A DNA stretch of 64,000 nucleotides from Yoonia sp. R2331 (GTDB lineage: Bacteria; Pseudomonadota; Alphaproteobacteria; Rhodobacterales; Rhodobacteraceae): contig NZ_JBGCUN010000001.1 of the NCBI RefSeq assembly GCF_041103235.1, positions 1,984,001 to 2,048,000 on the forward strand. Reading direction: 5' to 3'. The notes under the pieces were generated by a model. It ran no database searches. It saw only the letters and a list, made by a program, of their open reading frames with translations, and had not been told where the DNA came from. This document shows, one piece after another, positions 45,574 through 55,182 of the stretch (positions are counted from its first letter, which is position 1; every line of letters starts with the position of its first letter). The translations under genes and the position numbers were made by a program.

Positions 45574-45698
45574 CGTAACTTTATTACGCGGCATGATCGT
45601 CAACGGCCAAGTTTGGGCGCAAACAGCGTAGAAACCCGTATTTACCTCTCTGCATCGGCACCTTAACAATGCTGCAACTGCGAAGAAGGAGCCTTCCC

Positions 45699-48600
45699 TT
45701 GTCCGAATTCACCAAGATCCTCGTTGCCAATCGCGGCGAAATCGCCATCCGCATCATGCGCGCTGCCAACGAGATGGGAAAGAAGACCGTCGCGGTTTTC
45801 GCTGAAGAGGACAAGCTGGGCTTGCACCGTTTCAAAGCTGACGAGGCTTACCGCATCGGTGAAGACCTTGGTCCCGTTGCCGCCTACCTCAGCATTGAAG
45901 AGATCATTCGCGTCGCAAAAATGTCCGGGGCAGATGCGATCCACCCCGGCTACGGTTTGTTGTCCGAGAACCCCGAGTTTGTTGACGCCTGTGCCGCCAA
46001 CGGCATCACCTTCATCGGCCCCAAGGCCGAAACCATGCGCAAGCTGGGTGACAAAGCCAGCGCGCGCCACGTCGCGATTGAGGCGGGCGTGCCTGTGATC
46101 CCCGCGACTGAGGTGCTGGGCGACGATATGGCCGCGATCAAGAAAGAGGCCAAAGAGGTCGGCTATCCCTTGATGCTCAAGGCGTCATGGGGCGGCGGTG
46201 GTCGCGGCATGCGCCCGATCATGTCCGAGGACGAGTTGGAAGAGAAAGTGCTGGAAGGCCGGCGCGAAGCAGAAGCGGCCTTTGGCAATGGCGAGGGCTA
46301 TCTGGAAAAGATGATCCTGCGTGCCCGCCACGTCGAGGTGCAGATCCTTGGCGACAGTCAGGGCCAGATTTATCACCTGTGGGAACGCGATTGTTCGGTC
46401 CAGCGTCGCAACCAAAAGGTCGTTGAACGCGCCCCGGCCCCCTATTTGTCTGGCACCCAGCGCGAACAGCTTTGCAATCTGGGCAAGAAAATCTGCCAGC
46501 ATGTGAATTACGAATGTGCGGGCACGGTCGAATTCCTGATGGATATGGACAGTGGAGAGTTCTACTTCATCGAAGTGAACCCCCGTGTGCAGGTGGAACA
46601 CACCGTCACCGAAGAGGTCACGGGCATCGACATCGTCCGCGCCCAAATCCTGATCGCCGAAGGCAAAAGTATCGTCGAAGCCACCGGCTGCGCAAGCCAG
46701 TACGACGTCAAACTGGACGGTCACGCGCTGCAATGCCGGGTCACGACAGAAGACCCCCAAAACAACTTTATCCCCGACTATGGCCGCATTGGCACCTACC
46801 GGTCCGCCACCGGCCCCGGCATCCGTCTGGACGGCGGCACCGCCTATTCCGGTGCTGTGATCACGCGCTACTATGACAGTCTGCTGACCAAGGTCACCGC
46901 GAAAGCCCCGACACCAGAGATGGCGATTGCACGGATGGACCGCGCCCTGCGCGAGTTTCGTATTCGCGGGGTCAGCACCAACATTGCCTTTGTGGAAAAC
47001 CTGCTGAAGCATCCGACGTTCCTGAACAATGAATACCACACCAAGTTCATTGACGAGACGCCGGACCTGTTCAACTTTTCCAAGCGCCGCGACCGCGCCA
47101 CCAAGATCCTTACCTATATCGCGGATATCACCGTAAACGGGCATCCTGAGACCGCTGGCCGTCCGCGCCCCGCCGCCGACGTCAAGCCCCCCAAAGCGCC
47201 GGTCAAACCCAGCACCGATGTGGTCCCCGGCACACGCAACATTCTGGATGACTTCGGACCAGAGGCGGTGGCGCAATGGATGAAGGATCAGCCGCAACTG
47301 CTGATCACTGACACCACTATGCGGGATGGGCACCAGTCTTTGCTGGCAACGCGGATGCGCTCTATCGACATGATCCGCGTGGCACCGACCTATGCCGCCA
47401 AGATGAACCAATTGTTCAGCGTGGAATGCTGGGGCGGTGCGACTTTTGATGTGGCTTACCGGTTCCTGCAGGAATGCCCCTGGCAGCGCCTGCGCGACAT
47501 CCGCGCAAACATGCCCAACATCATGACCCAAATGCTGCTGCGCGCCAGCAATGGTGTCGGCTACACCAACTACCCCGACAATGTGGTGCAGGCCTTTGTA
47601 GCACAGGCCGCAGCCAGCGGCGTGGATGTGTTCCGGGTCTTCGACAGCCTCAATTGGGTGGACAACATGCGCGTCGCAATGGACGCGGTGATCGAAGCGA
47701 ACAAGGTCTGCGAAGGCACGGTTTGCTACACCGGCGATTTGCTGGACCCCGACCGCAGCAAGTATGACCTGAAATATTACGTCGGAATGGCCAAAGAGCT
47801 TGAGGCCGCAGGCGCACATGTGCTGGGCCTCAAGGATATGGCGGGCCTCTTGAAACCGGCCGCGGCCACCGCCCTTATCACGGCGCTCAAGGAAGAGGTT
47901 GGCCTGCCCGTCCACTTCCACACGCATGACACGTCTGGTGCCGCCATTGCGACGGTCATGGCGGCCACCGCTGCAGGTGTCGATTGTGTCGATGGCGCGA
48001 TGGACGCGCTGTCAGGCAACACCAGTCAGCCGACGCTGGGCTCGATTGTTGAGGCGCTCAAAGGCAGCGAGCGGGATACCGGGCTGGATGTCAGCGCGAT
48101 CCGCGAGATTTCCAACTATTGGGAAAGTGTGCGCGCCCACTACCTCGCCTTCGAATCCGGCCTGCAAGCGCCCGCGTCAGAGGTTTACCTGCACGAGATG
48201 CCCGGCGGTCAGTTCACCAACCTCAAGGCGCAGGCCCGGTCACTTGGGCTGGAAGAACGCTGGCACGAGGTCGCACAGACCTATGCAGATGTGAACCAGA
48301 TGTTCGGCGATATCGTGAAGGTCACACCGTCCTCGAAGGTGGTCGGTGACATGGCGCTGATGATGGTCAGCCAGAACCTCACCCGCGACGATGTGGAAGA
48401 CCCCAAGACCGACGTGGTGTTCCCTGACAGTGTTGTCGACATGATGAAGGGCAGCCTGGGCCAACCCCCCGGCGGCTGGCCCAAGGCGATCCAGAAAAAG
48501 GTGCTCAAGGGTGAAAAACCGTCGACAGATCGCCCCGGCAAGCACCTTGAACCCGTCGATCTAGAGGCGACCCGCGCGGACCTCTCTCAGCAACTGGATG

Positions 48601-49142
48601 GCAAACCGGTCGATGACGAGGATCTGAACGGCTATCTGATGTACCCCAAGGTCTTCCTTGACTACATGGGTCGTCACCGGACCTACGGCCCCGTGCGGAC
48701 CCTGCCGACTAAGACGTTCTTTTACGGCATGGAACCGGGCGAAGAGATTACAGCAGAGATTGACCCCGGCAAAACGCTCGAAATCCGCATGCAGGCGACA
48801 TCTGACATGAACGAGGATGGCGAGGTCAAAGTCTTCTTTGAACTCAACGGCCAGCCCCGCACCATTCGCGTGATGAACCGCCTGGCCGCCGCCGACAAGA
48901 TCAGCCGCCCCAAGGCGGAAGACGGCAACGCGAACCATATCGGCGCGCCGATGCCCGGTGTTGTCGCAACCGTGGCAGCGACAGCGGGCAAAGAGGTCAA
49001 GGCAGGCGATCTGCTGCTGACCATCGAGGCAATGAAGATGGAAACCGGCATCCACGCCGAACGCGACGCGGTGGTCAAGGCGGTGCATGTCACCGCTGGA
49101 GGTCAAATCGACGCCAAGGATTTGCTGGTCGAGTTGGAGTGA
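45699..49142 (+). CDS. pyc: Pyruvate carboxylase
   Basis: 1147 residues. The start is TTG at 45699, with GAAGGAG 7 bases upstream; an ATG at 45669 in frame would precede the ribosome site. Domains in order: biotin carboxylase (about 1-460; ILVANRGEIAIRIMRAANEM, KASWGGGGRGMR), carboxyltransferase (about 530-820; TDTTMRDGHQSLLATRMRS, HTHDTSGAAIATVMA), allosteric linker, and biotin carrier (about 1080-1147; IEAMKMETG with the biotinylated Lys). The enzyme makes oxaloacetate from pyruvate and bicarbonate, an anaplerotic step. The next gene starts within its stop codon (TGATG). Confidence 0.97.
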   Translation: MSEFTKILVANRGEIAIRIMRAANEMGKKTVAVFAEEDKLGLHRFKADEAYRIGEDLGPVAAYLSIEEIIRVAKMSGADAIHPGYGLLSENPEFVDACAANGITFIGPKAETMRKLGDKASARHVAIEAGVPVIPATEVLGDDMAAIKKEAKEVGYPLMLKASWGGGGRGMRPIMSEDELEEKVLEGRREAEAAFGNGEGYLEKMILRARHVEVQILGDSQGQIYHLWERDCSVQRRNQKVVERAPAPYLSGTQREQLCNLGKKICQHVNYECAGTVEFLMDMDSGEFYFIEVNPRVQVEHTVTEEVTGIDIVRAQILIAEGKSIVEATGCASQYDVKLDGHALQCRVTTEDPQNNFIPDYGRIGTYRSATGPGIRLDGGTAYSGAVITRYYDSLLTKVTAKAPTPEMAIARMDRALREFRIRGVSTNIAFVENLLKHPTFLNNEYHTKFIDETPDLFNFSKRRDRATKILTYIADITVNGHPETAGRPRPAADVKPPKAPVKPSTDVVPGTRNILDDFGPEAVAQWMKDQPQLLITDTTMRDGHQSLLATRMRSIDMIRVAPTYAAKMNQLFSVECWGGATFDVAYRFLQECPWQRLRDIRANMPNIMTQMLLRASNGVGYTNYPDNVVQAFVAQAAASGVDVFRVFDSLNWVDNMRVAMDAVIEANKVCEGTVCYTGDLLDPDRSKYDLKYYVGMAKELEAAGAHVLGLKDMAGLLKPAAATALITALKEEVGLPVHFHTHDTSGAAIATVMAATAAGVDCVDGAMDALSGNTSQPTLGSIVEALKGSERDTGLDVSAIREISNYWESVRAHYLAFESGLQAPASEVYLHEMPGGQFTNLKAQARSLGLEERWHEVAQTYADVNQMFGDIVKVTPSSKVVGDMALMMVSQNLTRDDVEDPKTDVVFPDSVVDMMKGSLGQPPGGWPKAIQKKVLKGEKPSTDRPGKHLEPVDLEATRADLSQQLDGKPVDDEDLNGYLMYPKVFLDYMGRHRTYGPVRTLPTKTFFYGMEPGEEITAEIDPGKTLEIRMQATSDMNEDGEVKVFFELNGQPRTIRVMNRLAAADKISRPKAEDGNANHIGAPMPGVVATVAATAGKEVKAGDLLLTIEAMKMETGIHAERDAVVKAVHVTAGGQIDAKDLLVELE

Positions 49143-49660
49143 TGTTGCGACACACCATCGTGGCAGTCACTCTTACCTGCGCTGGCCAAGCGCATGGGCA
49201 GGCAAGCGGTGATCCAGTCACGCCATTTGGGTCTGACGATCCGACGATGAATGCTGCCATTGCAGCGGCGCAAAAGTCGCTGCCCCTATTCCTGTGCCAA
49301 GCCGTTGATGACGAAGGATATGGCCCCGGTGGCGGTTTGCTGAAAGTGAAGATCCCAGTGGATCACCCCGAGATGACGCATGAAATCATCTGGGTGAACC
49401 CTTTTGCAGCGTGGGACGGGGCAGAGTTTGCCGGACTTTTGGCAAATCAACCGCATGCTCTTCCCGGTCTGAACCTTGGGGATCAGATCGGTTTTGACTA
49501 TGACATGATCGTGGACTGGGCGTGGTATCACCCAAGCGGGGCGCAATACGGCAATTACACAACGCGTGTGATACTTGAACAGCAGGGCGATGCCGCAAGT
49601 CTGGATCAGCTGAACGATCTGGCAAAGCCGCCGTTCGAGGCCGACTGGACCTGCAGTTGA
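49142..49660 (+). CDS. Exported DUF2314-like protein
   Basis: 172 residues from ATG 49142, overlapping the pyc TGA. A short signal peptide (MLRHTIVAVTLTCAGQAHG) leads to a domain with KIPVDHPEMTHEIIWVNPF and LGDQIGFDYDMIVDWAWY, which matches the general DUF2314 pattern (strand, then I-x-F ... DW at the end). Function unknown. Translational coupling to pyc suggests a shared mRNA, not necessarily shared function. Confidence 0.75.
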   Translation: MLRHTIVAVTLTCAGQAHGQASGDPVTPFGSDDPTMNAAIAAAQKSLPLFLCQAVDDEGYGPGGGLLKVKIPVDHPEMTHEIIWVNPFAAWDGAEFAGLLANQPHALPGLNLGDQIGFDYDMIVDWAWYHPSGAQYGNYTTRVILEQQGDAASLDQLNDLAKPPFEADWTCS

Positions 49661-50040
49661 AACTGCATCTCGTCGCGATCCTCGTCCCGGATTATGACGC
49701 CGGCATCGCGTTCTTTACCGGCCCGATGGGGTTTGAGCTGCTCGAAGATACCGATATGGGGGACGGCAAGCGTTGGGTCCGCGTCGCACCGCCGGGCGCG
49801 CAAACTGCGTTTCTGCTGGCCCGCGCCGTGGGCGACCAAGCGGCCTTTGTCGGTCGCCAGGGCGGCGGACGGGTCTGGCTGTTTCTGCAAACCGATGATT
49901 TTGCCGCCGATCACGCCCGAATGCTGACACAAGGTGTCACATTCGAAGAAGCGCCACGCCGTGAACCCTATGGCACTGTTGCGGTTTTTCAGGACCCTTT
50001 TGGCAACCGCTGGGATCTGATCGAATTTTCCGAATCCTGA
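49657..50040 (+). CDS. VOC (glyoxalase/bleomycin-resistance) superfamily protein
   Basis: 127 residues; start TTG at 49657 overlapping the previous TGA. The vicinal-oxygen-chelate fold is shown by MKLHLVAILVPDYDAGIAFF and the closing TVAVFQDPFGNRWDLIEF. A His near the start and the Glu in DLIEF are the usual metal ligands. Substrate unknown. It completes a three-gene overlapping run after pyc. Confidence 0.88.
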   Translation: MKLHLVAILVPDYDAGIAFFTGPMGFELLEDTDMGDGKRWVRVAPPGAQTAFLLARAVGDQAAFVGRQGGGRVWLFLQTDDFAADHARMLTQGVTFEEAPRREPYGTVAVFQDPFGNRWDLIEFSES

Positions 50041-50075
50041 TTGCCTTGCGATGGGATTTGCGCCTTTGATGCGGC

Positions 50076-50903
50076 ATGCAAAAGATCATTGTCATCACTG
50101 ACGTGCACATCACACGCCCCGATCAGCAGATCATCGGGCTGGACCCGCTGGCGCGGTTTGAGATGGTGCGCGACGCGGCCCTGGCCGACCACGGTGACGC
50201 CGTGGCGATGGTGCTGATGGGTGATCTGACCCATCATGGCCTGCCCGCACAATATGAACGGTTGCGAGACGCCCTGGCCCCTGTCCCGATGCCGGTAGTC
50301 CCGATGATGGGCAACCACGACCGACGCGATGCGTTTTTGAATTTCTTCCCCAATGCACCGCAAACGGCCCATGGTCATATCCAACATGTCATGGACGTCG
50401 GGGAACACCGCATAATCACGCTGGATACGCTCGTCGGCCCACCCTATCCCGCAGGACACCACAGCGGACTTTTGTGCGCTGACCGCATGGGCTGGCTGCG
50501 TACGGCGCTTGAAAGCGCTGATGGACGCATCCCGCTGATTTTCACCCATCATCCGCCGTTTGACACCGGAATTGTTGGCATGGATGCAATCAAACTTGCG
50601 GATGGTGACGCATTGCTGAACCTTTTGGCAGCGCACCCGTCCACGCATCTCTTTTGTGGTCATGTCCACCGCACCATTTCTGGCAGCAGCCGAGGCGTGC
50701 CCTGGACCATGTTCAAAAGCCCCTGCCATCAAGGCGTCCTCGACTTTGATGACGTCAATTCATCGCTTTCAATCGACGAACCACCGGCCTATGGACTGCT
50801 TTTGCTGGCCCCGAACGGCGTTATCGCCCATAGCGAAGATGTCGGCCTGAAGACCCAGGTTTTTGAGGACACAGGCTCTGCCACGTCAGACCCCACAAAT
50901 TGA
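50076..50903 (+). CDS. Calcineurin-like phosphoesterase (CpdA-like)
   Basis: 275 residues. Metal-binding motifs are in order: ITDVHI (D-x-H), LMGDLTHHG, MMGNHDRR, FTHHPPFD and FCGHVHRT. This set matches class III cyclic-nucleotide phosphodiesterases and related cytoplasmic phosphoesterases; cAMP as substrate is not proved by sequence. Start ATG at 50076, 35 bases after the VOC gene. tRNA-Gly follows on the same strand. Confidence 0.88.
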   Translation: MQKIIVITDVHITRPDQQIIGLDPLARFEMVRDAALADHGDAVAMVLMGDLTHHGLPAQYERLRDALAPVPMPVVPMMGNHDRRDAFLNFFPNAPQTAHGHIQHVMDVGEHRIITLDTLVGPPYPAGHHSGLLCADRMGWLRTALESADGRIPLIFTHHPPFDTGIVGMDAIKLADGDALLNLLAAHPSTHLFCGHVHRTISGSSRGVPWTMFKSPCHQGVLDFDDVNSSLSIDEPPAYGLLLLAPNGVIAHSEDVGLKTQVFEDTGSATSDPTN

Positions 50904-50922
50904 GAAAATGTGCGATTTTGGT

Positions 50923-50950
50923 CTTGCGCAGACTGCGAAGTGTTTATAGA
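50923..50950 (+). promoter_or_regulatory. Promoter for tRNA-Gly
   Basis: CTTGCG, 16 bases, then TATAGA (50945-50950), ending 21 bases before the mature tRNA. CTTG-type -35 boxes are common in alphaproteobacterial stable-RNA promoters. Confidence 0.55.
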
Positions 50951-50971
50951 TCACGCCTCACGAATTGGCGC

Positions 50972-51046
50972 GCGGGCGTAGCTCAGGGGTAGAGCATAAC
51001 CTTGCCAAGGTTAGGGTCGTGAGTTCGAATCTCATCGCCCGCTCCA
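50972..51046 (+). tRNA. tRNA-Gly (anticodon GCC)
   Basis: Acceptor arms GCGGGCG (50972-50978) and CGCCCGC (51036-51042) pair fully; CCA is encoded at 51044-51046. D-arm GCTC/GAGC, anticodon stem TAACC/GGTTA with loop TTGCCAA (GCC), and T-arm with GTTCGAAT are all present. It reads GGC and GGT. Confidence 0.97.
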
Positions 51047-51057
51047 ATTCGAAACCA

Positions 51058-51086
51058 AAGGCCGCGCTGCTTGCGCGGCCTTGTTT
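51058..51086 (+). terminator. Terminator after tRNA-Gly
   Basis: A perfect 10-bp stem (51058-51067 with 51073-51082, loop TGCTT) is followed by GTTTCGTT. It starts 11 bases after the CCA end. Confidence 0.8.
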
Positions 51087-51195
51087 CGTTCTAGGCCGGT
51101 GCGATCCGGTCACGGCTTTCACATTCAGTCATCGCGCAGCTTGGCGCGGCCTGCCCCTGCCCCTATAAGCCGCGTGAACACCAACGGAGAGACGG

Positions 51196-51783
51196 ATGCG
51201 CAAGGCAACGATCACCCGCAAAACTGCCGAGACGGATATCACCGTCACCATCAATCTTGATGGCACGGGCCGTTACGACAACCAGACCGGCGTGGGCTTT
51301 TTTGACCACATGCTGGACCAGCTGTCGCGCCATGCGTTGATTGACATGAATGTGCGGGCGTCGGGTGATCTGCACATTGATGATCACCACACCGTCGAGG
51401 ACGTGGGCATCGCGCTGGGTCAAGCTCTGACGCAAGCCATGGGCGACAAAAAGGGCATCGTGCGTTACGGTTCCTGCCATCTCGCAATGGATGACGCGCA
51501 GGTGCGTTGTGCGCTGGACCTGTCAGCGCGGCCCTATCTGATCTGTAATCTGGAGTTGCCCTTTGGCAAGATCGGCACGTTCGACACCGAATTGGTGCGC
51601 GAATTTTTTCAGGCCTTCAGCACGCATGGCGGGATCACACTGCAAATCGACAAGCTGCATGGTTTCAACGCCCACCACATCACCGAGGCCGCTTTCAAAG
51701 CGGTGGCCCGGTCTTTGCGTGATGCGCTCGAAACCGATCCGCGCAAGGCGGATGCGATCCCATCCACCAAAGGTGCGCTGTGA
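51196..51783 (+). CDS. hisB: Imidazoleglycerol-phosphate dehydratase HisB
   Basis: 195 residues; monofunctional enzyme for step 6 of histidine synthesis. The metal-binding histidine clusters are [34 protein letters not shown] and [25 protein letters not shown] lies upstream of the ATG. It is the first gene of the local histidine set; the hisH start overlaps its stop codon. Confidence 0.97.
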   Translation: MRKATITRKTAETDITVTINLDGTGRYDNQTGVGFFDHMLDQLSRHALIDMNVRASGDLHIDDHHTVEDVGIALGQALTQAMGDKKGIVRYGSCHLAMDDAQVRCALDLSARPYLICNLELPFGKIGTFDTELVREFFQAFSTHGGITLQIDKLHGFNAHHITEAAFKAVARSLRDALETDPRKADAIPSTKGAL

Positions 51784-52412
51784 CAACGGTTCTTGTCGAC
51801 TACGACAGCGGCAATCTGCATTCGGCGCAAAAGGCATTTGAACGTATGGCGACAGAAGTTGGCAGCGGCCCTGTGGTCGTGACCTCTGATGCCGATGTGG
51901 TGGCCCGTGCCGACCGGATCGTGCTGCCCGGCGACGGCGCTTTCCCGCATTGCCGGGCAGAGCTGTTTGGCCGCACCGCCTTGGCCGAGGCAATCATCGA
52001 GAGCGTGGAGCAGCGCGCAGTGCCATTCTTCGGGATTTGCGTCGGGATGCAGATGCTGGCAACGACCGGTCATGAGTATCAGGAGACGCCCGGCTTTGGC
52101 TGGGTGCCCGGCGACATCCGCGCAATTGATGCACCGGGGCTGAAGGTGCCGCACATGGGGTGGAACAATTTGGTGATTGACCAGCCACACCCGGTGCTGG
52201 ATGGGATCACATCAGGCGATCACGCATATTTCGTGCACAGCTTCGCCATGCAAGCCGCTGACCCCGCTCATGTTTTGGCACACGTCGACTATGGCGGTGA
52301 CGTCACGGCCCTGGTCGGCCGTGACACGATCATCGGGGCGCAGTTCCATCCTGAGAAAAGCCAGGATGCCGGTTTGCGAATGATCGCAAACTTCCTGCGG
52401 TGGACACCCTAG
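51780..52412 (+). CDS. hisH: Imidazole glycerol phosphate synthase glutaminase subunit HisH
   Basis: 210 residues; GTG start at 51780 overlapping the hisB TGA. The class I glutaminase triad: Cys in [12 protein letters not shown], and the His/Glu pair in [10 protein letters not shown]. It supplies ammonia to HisF, whose gene is about 4.7 kb away. Its TAG stop shares CTAG (52409-52412) with the stop of the convergent SRPBCC gene. Confidence 0.97.
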   Translation: MTTVLVDYDSGNLHSAQKAFERMATEVGSGPVVVTSDADVVARADRIVLPGDGAFPHCRAELFGRTALAEAIIESVEQRAVPFFGICVGMQMLATTGHEYQETPGFGWVPGDIRAIDAPGLKVPHMGWNNLVIDQPHPVLDGITSGDHAYFVHSFAMQAADPAHVLAHVDYGGDVTALVGRDTIIGAQFHPEKSQDAGLRMIANFLRWTP

Positions 52413-52888
52413 GCGGCGAGCATTGCTTCCAGCTTGTCGATCGCCTGATTCCAGCCGCCTTCGCCCGGTGATCCGGCTGGCACGCCCACATGCACCATTG
52501 TCATGGCGGTCTTGTCGCCCTCGGCACGGAGTTCGACAATGACTTCGGTGATGTCTGGCGTGCCTTCGGGCATGCCCATCTGCGACGGCGGGATCAATGT
52601 ACCATCGGCGTCGCACATGGCTTCGGTATAGACAAGACGGCTGGTCGGATTGACCTCTTTATAGACGCCGGTGAAATACATCTTCATCGTCCGGTCAGGT
52701 GTCACCATTTCCATCGCGATTTTGCGGGTGCCGCCAACACGTACATCCATTTCCGCCATCGGCACCGTCATACCCATCGGACCATACCATTTCTGGAACA
52801 TGGCTGGATCGGTCCACATGGCCCAAACCGCGTCAATTGCGGCGTCAAATGTGCGCTCTATCCGCGCCCAGATTTGCGTGTCACTCAT
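52409..52888 (-). CDS. SRPBCC (AHSA1/START-like) protein
   Basis: 159 residues. RTFDAAIDAVWAMWTDPAMF, WYGPMGMTVP and the closing PGEGGWNQAIDKLEAML are typical of AHSA1-type START domains with a hydrophobic ligand cavity. Ligand unknown. The start overlaps the stop of the ArsR gene by 8 bases; ArsR-SRPBCC pairs are a common two-gene unit. Confidence 0.88.
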   Translation of the reverse strand: MSDTQIWARIERTFDAAIDAVWAMWTDPAMFQKWYGPMGMTVPMAEMDVRVGGTRKIAMEMVTPDRTMKMYFTGVYKEVNPTSRLVYTEAMCDADGTLIPPSQMGMPEGTPDITEVIVELRAEGDKTAMTMVHVGVPAGSPGEGGWNQAIDKLEAMLAA

Positions 52889-53219
52889 CAGTTTTGTCCT
52901 TCATTGCTTTCAAAACATCGTCCATTGCATCAAATCGCACGCCCCAGATGTGCTGATATTGCGCGGCCCAATCTGCCACAGCGCGCACTGGTTCGGGATT
53001 CAGTTTACAGGGCCGAAACTGCGCGTTGCGCCCTCGAGAGATCAGCCCCGCCTCTTCCAGCACTTTGATGTGCCGCGACACCGCAGGCAGGCTCATCTCA
53101 AACGGGGCGGCCAGATCGTTGACCGTAGCATCTCCCTGCGCCAATCGCGCAAGAATTGCGCGCCGTGTGGGATGCGCCAGTGCTGCAAATGTCTGATCAA
53201 GGTGGGATTCGAGGGTCAT
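52881..53219 (-). CDS. ArsR-family transcriptional regulator
   Basis: 112 residues. The winged helix-turn-helix is visible as LAHPTRRAILARLAQGDATV then PFEMSLPAVSRHIKVLEEAGL. Cys occurs only in FRPCKLN, so the classical metal-binding CxC is absent; it is more like the SRPBCC-linked subgroup. Direct repeats just upstream may be its operator. Confidence 0.92.
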   Translation of the reverse strand: MTLESHLDQTFAALAHPTRRAILARLAQGDATVNDLAAPFEMSLPAVSRHIKVLEEAGLISRGRNAQFRPCKLNPEPVRAVADWAAQYQHIWGVRFDAMDDVLKAMKDKTDE

Positions 53220-53241
53220 GGTCCCTTAATAAACACATTCG

Positions 53242-53265
53242 TTAATTAAGCAATACGTTAAGCAA
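53242..53265. promoter_or_regulatory. Repeated TTAAGCAA words upstream of arsR
   Basis: TTAAGCAA occurs at 53246-53253 and 53258-53265, 12 bases apart, each preceded by CGTTA or part of it. The site lies 23 bases before the arsR start and about 85 before the divergent transglycosylase gene. An autoregulatory operator is inferred. Confidence 0.45.
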
Positions 53266-53348
53266 AGACCTTGGCGCAAGATTGCCACCGCTTGTCTGGC
53301 CATTGCTTTCAGGCTGCGCAAGACGGCAACATTCTGCTAGGAGGAGCC

Positions 53349-53834
53349 ATGATATTTGAACGCCGCACCGCAATCTTGATGCTCCTGGCCTTGCCCGCTT
53401 GCGGTCGCAAGCCAGCACCCGCTGTCACCCGTCAGGCAGAGCCGGGGCTGTATCCCAATGAAACACCGGAATTACGCGCGCTTATCAATGAATACGCGGC
53501 CTTTCATGACATCCCCGCCAGCCTGATCCACCGGGTGATCCAGCGTGAAAGCGACTACCGCCCCCGCGCGCGCAACGGTCCTTATTGGGGCATGATGCAG
53601 ATTCTGCCTGAGACGGCCCGCACCATGGGCCACCGTGGCCCGCCGTCCGAACTGCTCGACCCAGAGGTCACACTCCGCTACGCGGGCAAATACCTGCGCG
53701 GCGCGTGGCTCGTGTCCGACGGGGACGAGGCGCGGGCGGTCATGTGGTACGCACGCGGATATTATTTCGAAGCACGGGACCGCTGCATGCTGGTTGAGAC
53801 CGGGCTGCTGAACCGGGAATTGTGTGGGCGCTAA
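53349..53834 (+). CDS. Lytic transglycosylase lipoprotein (Slt-type)
   Basis: 161 residues from ATG 53349 (GGAGGAG upstream). The lipobox LPAC (LLALPACGRK) marks an outer-membrane lipoprotein. The catalytic Glu is in LIHRVIQRESDYRPRA; GPYWGMMQILPETARTMG and YAGKYLRGAW are the usual soluble-lytic-transglycosylase blocks. It cleaves glycan strands in the periplasm. Compact: little beyond the catalytic domain. Confidence 0.9.
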   Translation: MIFERRTAILMLLALPACGRKPAPAVTRQAEPGLYPNETPELRALINEYAAFHDIPASLIHRVIQRESDYRPRARNGPYWGMMQILPETARTMGHRGPPSELLDPEVTLRYAGKYLRGAWLVSDGDEARAVMWYARGYYFEARDRCMLVETGLLNRELCGR

Positions 53835-53877
53835 AGCGTTCTCTGAACGTCTCTGAAATGCCAATGAACCGACGAAA

Positions 53878-53910
53878 AAGGCCCCGCCGTTGCCAGCGGG
53901 GCCTTCTTTT
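53878..53910. terminator. Bidirectional terminator
   Basis: A perfect 10-bp stem (53878-53887 with 53896-53905, loop CGTTGCCA) with AAAAA on the left and CTTTTC on the right, between two converging genes. Confidence 0.85.
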
Positions 53911-53924
53911 CATTCTGACCAAAT

Positions 53925-54317
53925 TCAGCCCGCGCGAACCCAGTTCTGACTGGCGCACAACAGGCCACCCGCAACGCAACCCTGCAGCCGCAACGCGTTG
54001 CCGTTAACTTGCATCTTGCCGGTGTAGGTCTTGCCGTTCGACGGGCGGAACACCTGACCGTTATAGGACCCGTCGCCGTTGGGGATCATATTGATCACGA
54101 TCTGCTTGCCGATGTTTTCCGACTGAAACTCTGACCCATCCGCATTGAAGGTCCGCTGAATTGTCCCGCAAACGGCATTGCCACATGGCTGCATCAAAAT
54201 ATGGGCGAATGCCCCGTCGTCGACTTCGGTCTGCCAGATTCCAACTGCGGCGTCCTGTGCCGCAGCGGCGGTTGCAAAGCCAAAGATCGCCACCAAAGTG
54301 ACCAAAAAGCGTTTCAT
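53925..54317 (-). CDS. Exported DUF2147 protein
   Basis: 130 residues. Signal peptide MKRFLVTLVAIFGFATAAAA; then VGIWQTEVDDGAFAHILMQP, CGNAVCGTIQR and the closing YTGKMQVNGNALRLQGCV then LCASQNWVRA, matching the DUF2147 lipocalin-like family. Four cysteines could form disulfides in the periplasm. Function unknown. It converges with the transglycosylase gene and diverges from hisA. Confidence 0.88.
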   Translation of the reverse strand: MKRFLVTLVAIFGFATAAAAQDAAVGIWQTEVDDGAFAHILMQPCGNAVCGTIQRTFNADGSEFQSENIGKQIVINMIPNGDGSYNGQVFRPSNGKTYTGKMQVNGNALRLQGCVAGGLLCASQNWVRAG

Positions 54318-54441
54318 GTCTCATTCCTCCCTGAGTGATGGGGCAACCATGACCGCCCTGCCGCGACCCAATCAAGCCTGACGTTGGGTTGCAAATGCTG
54401 CAACCCTTGGTCAAAAGGCCCAAAACGCACGGAGCCTTGCC

Positions 54442-55161
54442 ATGATCCTTTATCCCGCCATTGACCTCAAAGACGGCAACGCTGTGCGGCTGGTGCATGG
54501 GGATATGGACCAGACCACAGTTTTCAATGACGACCCCGCAGCACAGGCGCGCGCCTTTGTTGCGGCAGGATGTCAATGGCTGCACCTTGTTGACCTGAAC
54601 GGCGCTTTCGCCGGTGAACCCGTCAACGCCGCCCCGGTAGAGGCGATCCTGAAAGCCTGCCCCGTGCCTGCGCAATTGGGTGGTGGCATCCGGGACATGG
54701 CGACGATTGAACGCTGGATCGACAAGGGGTTGGCCCGCGTGATCCTTGGCACGGTCGCGGTCGAAAACCCCGATCTGGTGCGCGAGGCTGCGCGGGAATT
54801 CCCCGGCAAGGTCGCTGTTGGATTGGATGCCCGCAATGGCCGCGTCGCCACGCGCGGCTGGGCCGAGGAAACAGATGTGATGGTCACCGACCTCGCCAAA
54901 TCGTTCGAGGACGCGGGCATCGCCGCGATCATCTACACCGACATCAACCGTGACGGCGCGATGAAGGGGCCGAACATCCCCGCGACAGAAGCACTCGCCC
55001 GCGCGGTGGACATTCCGGTGATCGCATCAGGCGGCGTGTCGTCAATGGCCGACCTGACCGCGCTGCGTGACACGGGCGTCATCGCAGGCGCGATCTCTGG
55101 CCGGGCGCTTTATGACGGCGCGATTGATCTGGCAGAAGCGCTGGCAGCGCTGAATACCTGA
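54442..55161 (+). CDS. hisA: ProFAR isomerase HisA
   Basis: 239 residues, TIM barrel. [20 protein letters not shown] opens with the first catalytic Asp; [20 protein letters not shown] and [20 protein letters not shown] are the two phosphate-binding loops, and [14 protein letters not shown] holds the second Asp. It isomerises the aminoimidazole carboxamide ribotide, step 4 of histidine synthesis. It sits alone between opposite-strand genes, so it needs its own promoter. Confidence 0.97.
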   Translation: MILYPAIDLKDGNAVRLVHGDMDQTTVFNDDPAAQARAFVAAGCQWLHLVDLNGAFAGEPVNAAPVEAILKACPVPAQLGGGIRDMATIERWIDKGLARVILGTVAVENPDLVREAAREFPGKVAVGLDARNGRVATRGWAEETDVMVTDLAKSFEDAGIAAIIYTDINRDGAMKGPNIPATEALARAVDIPVIASGGVSSMADLTALRDTGVIAGAISGRALYDGAIDLAEALAALNT

Positions 55162-55182
55162 TCGACGGCCGATCCAGGGCGG

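Noticed and set aside
45669-45698. ATG 45669 as the start of pyruvate carboxylase
   Set aside because: The GAAGGAG ribosome site lies after this ATG and 7 bases before TTG 45699, where the family's N-terminus begins.
46185-47927. 580-codon frame antisense to pyc
   Set aside because: It is a shadow of the G+C-rich pyc gene; the plus strand shows all pyruvate carboxylase motifs.
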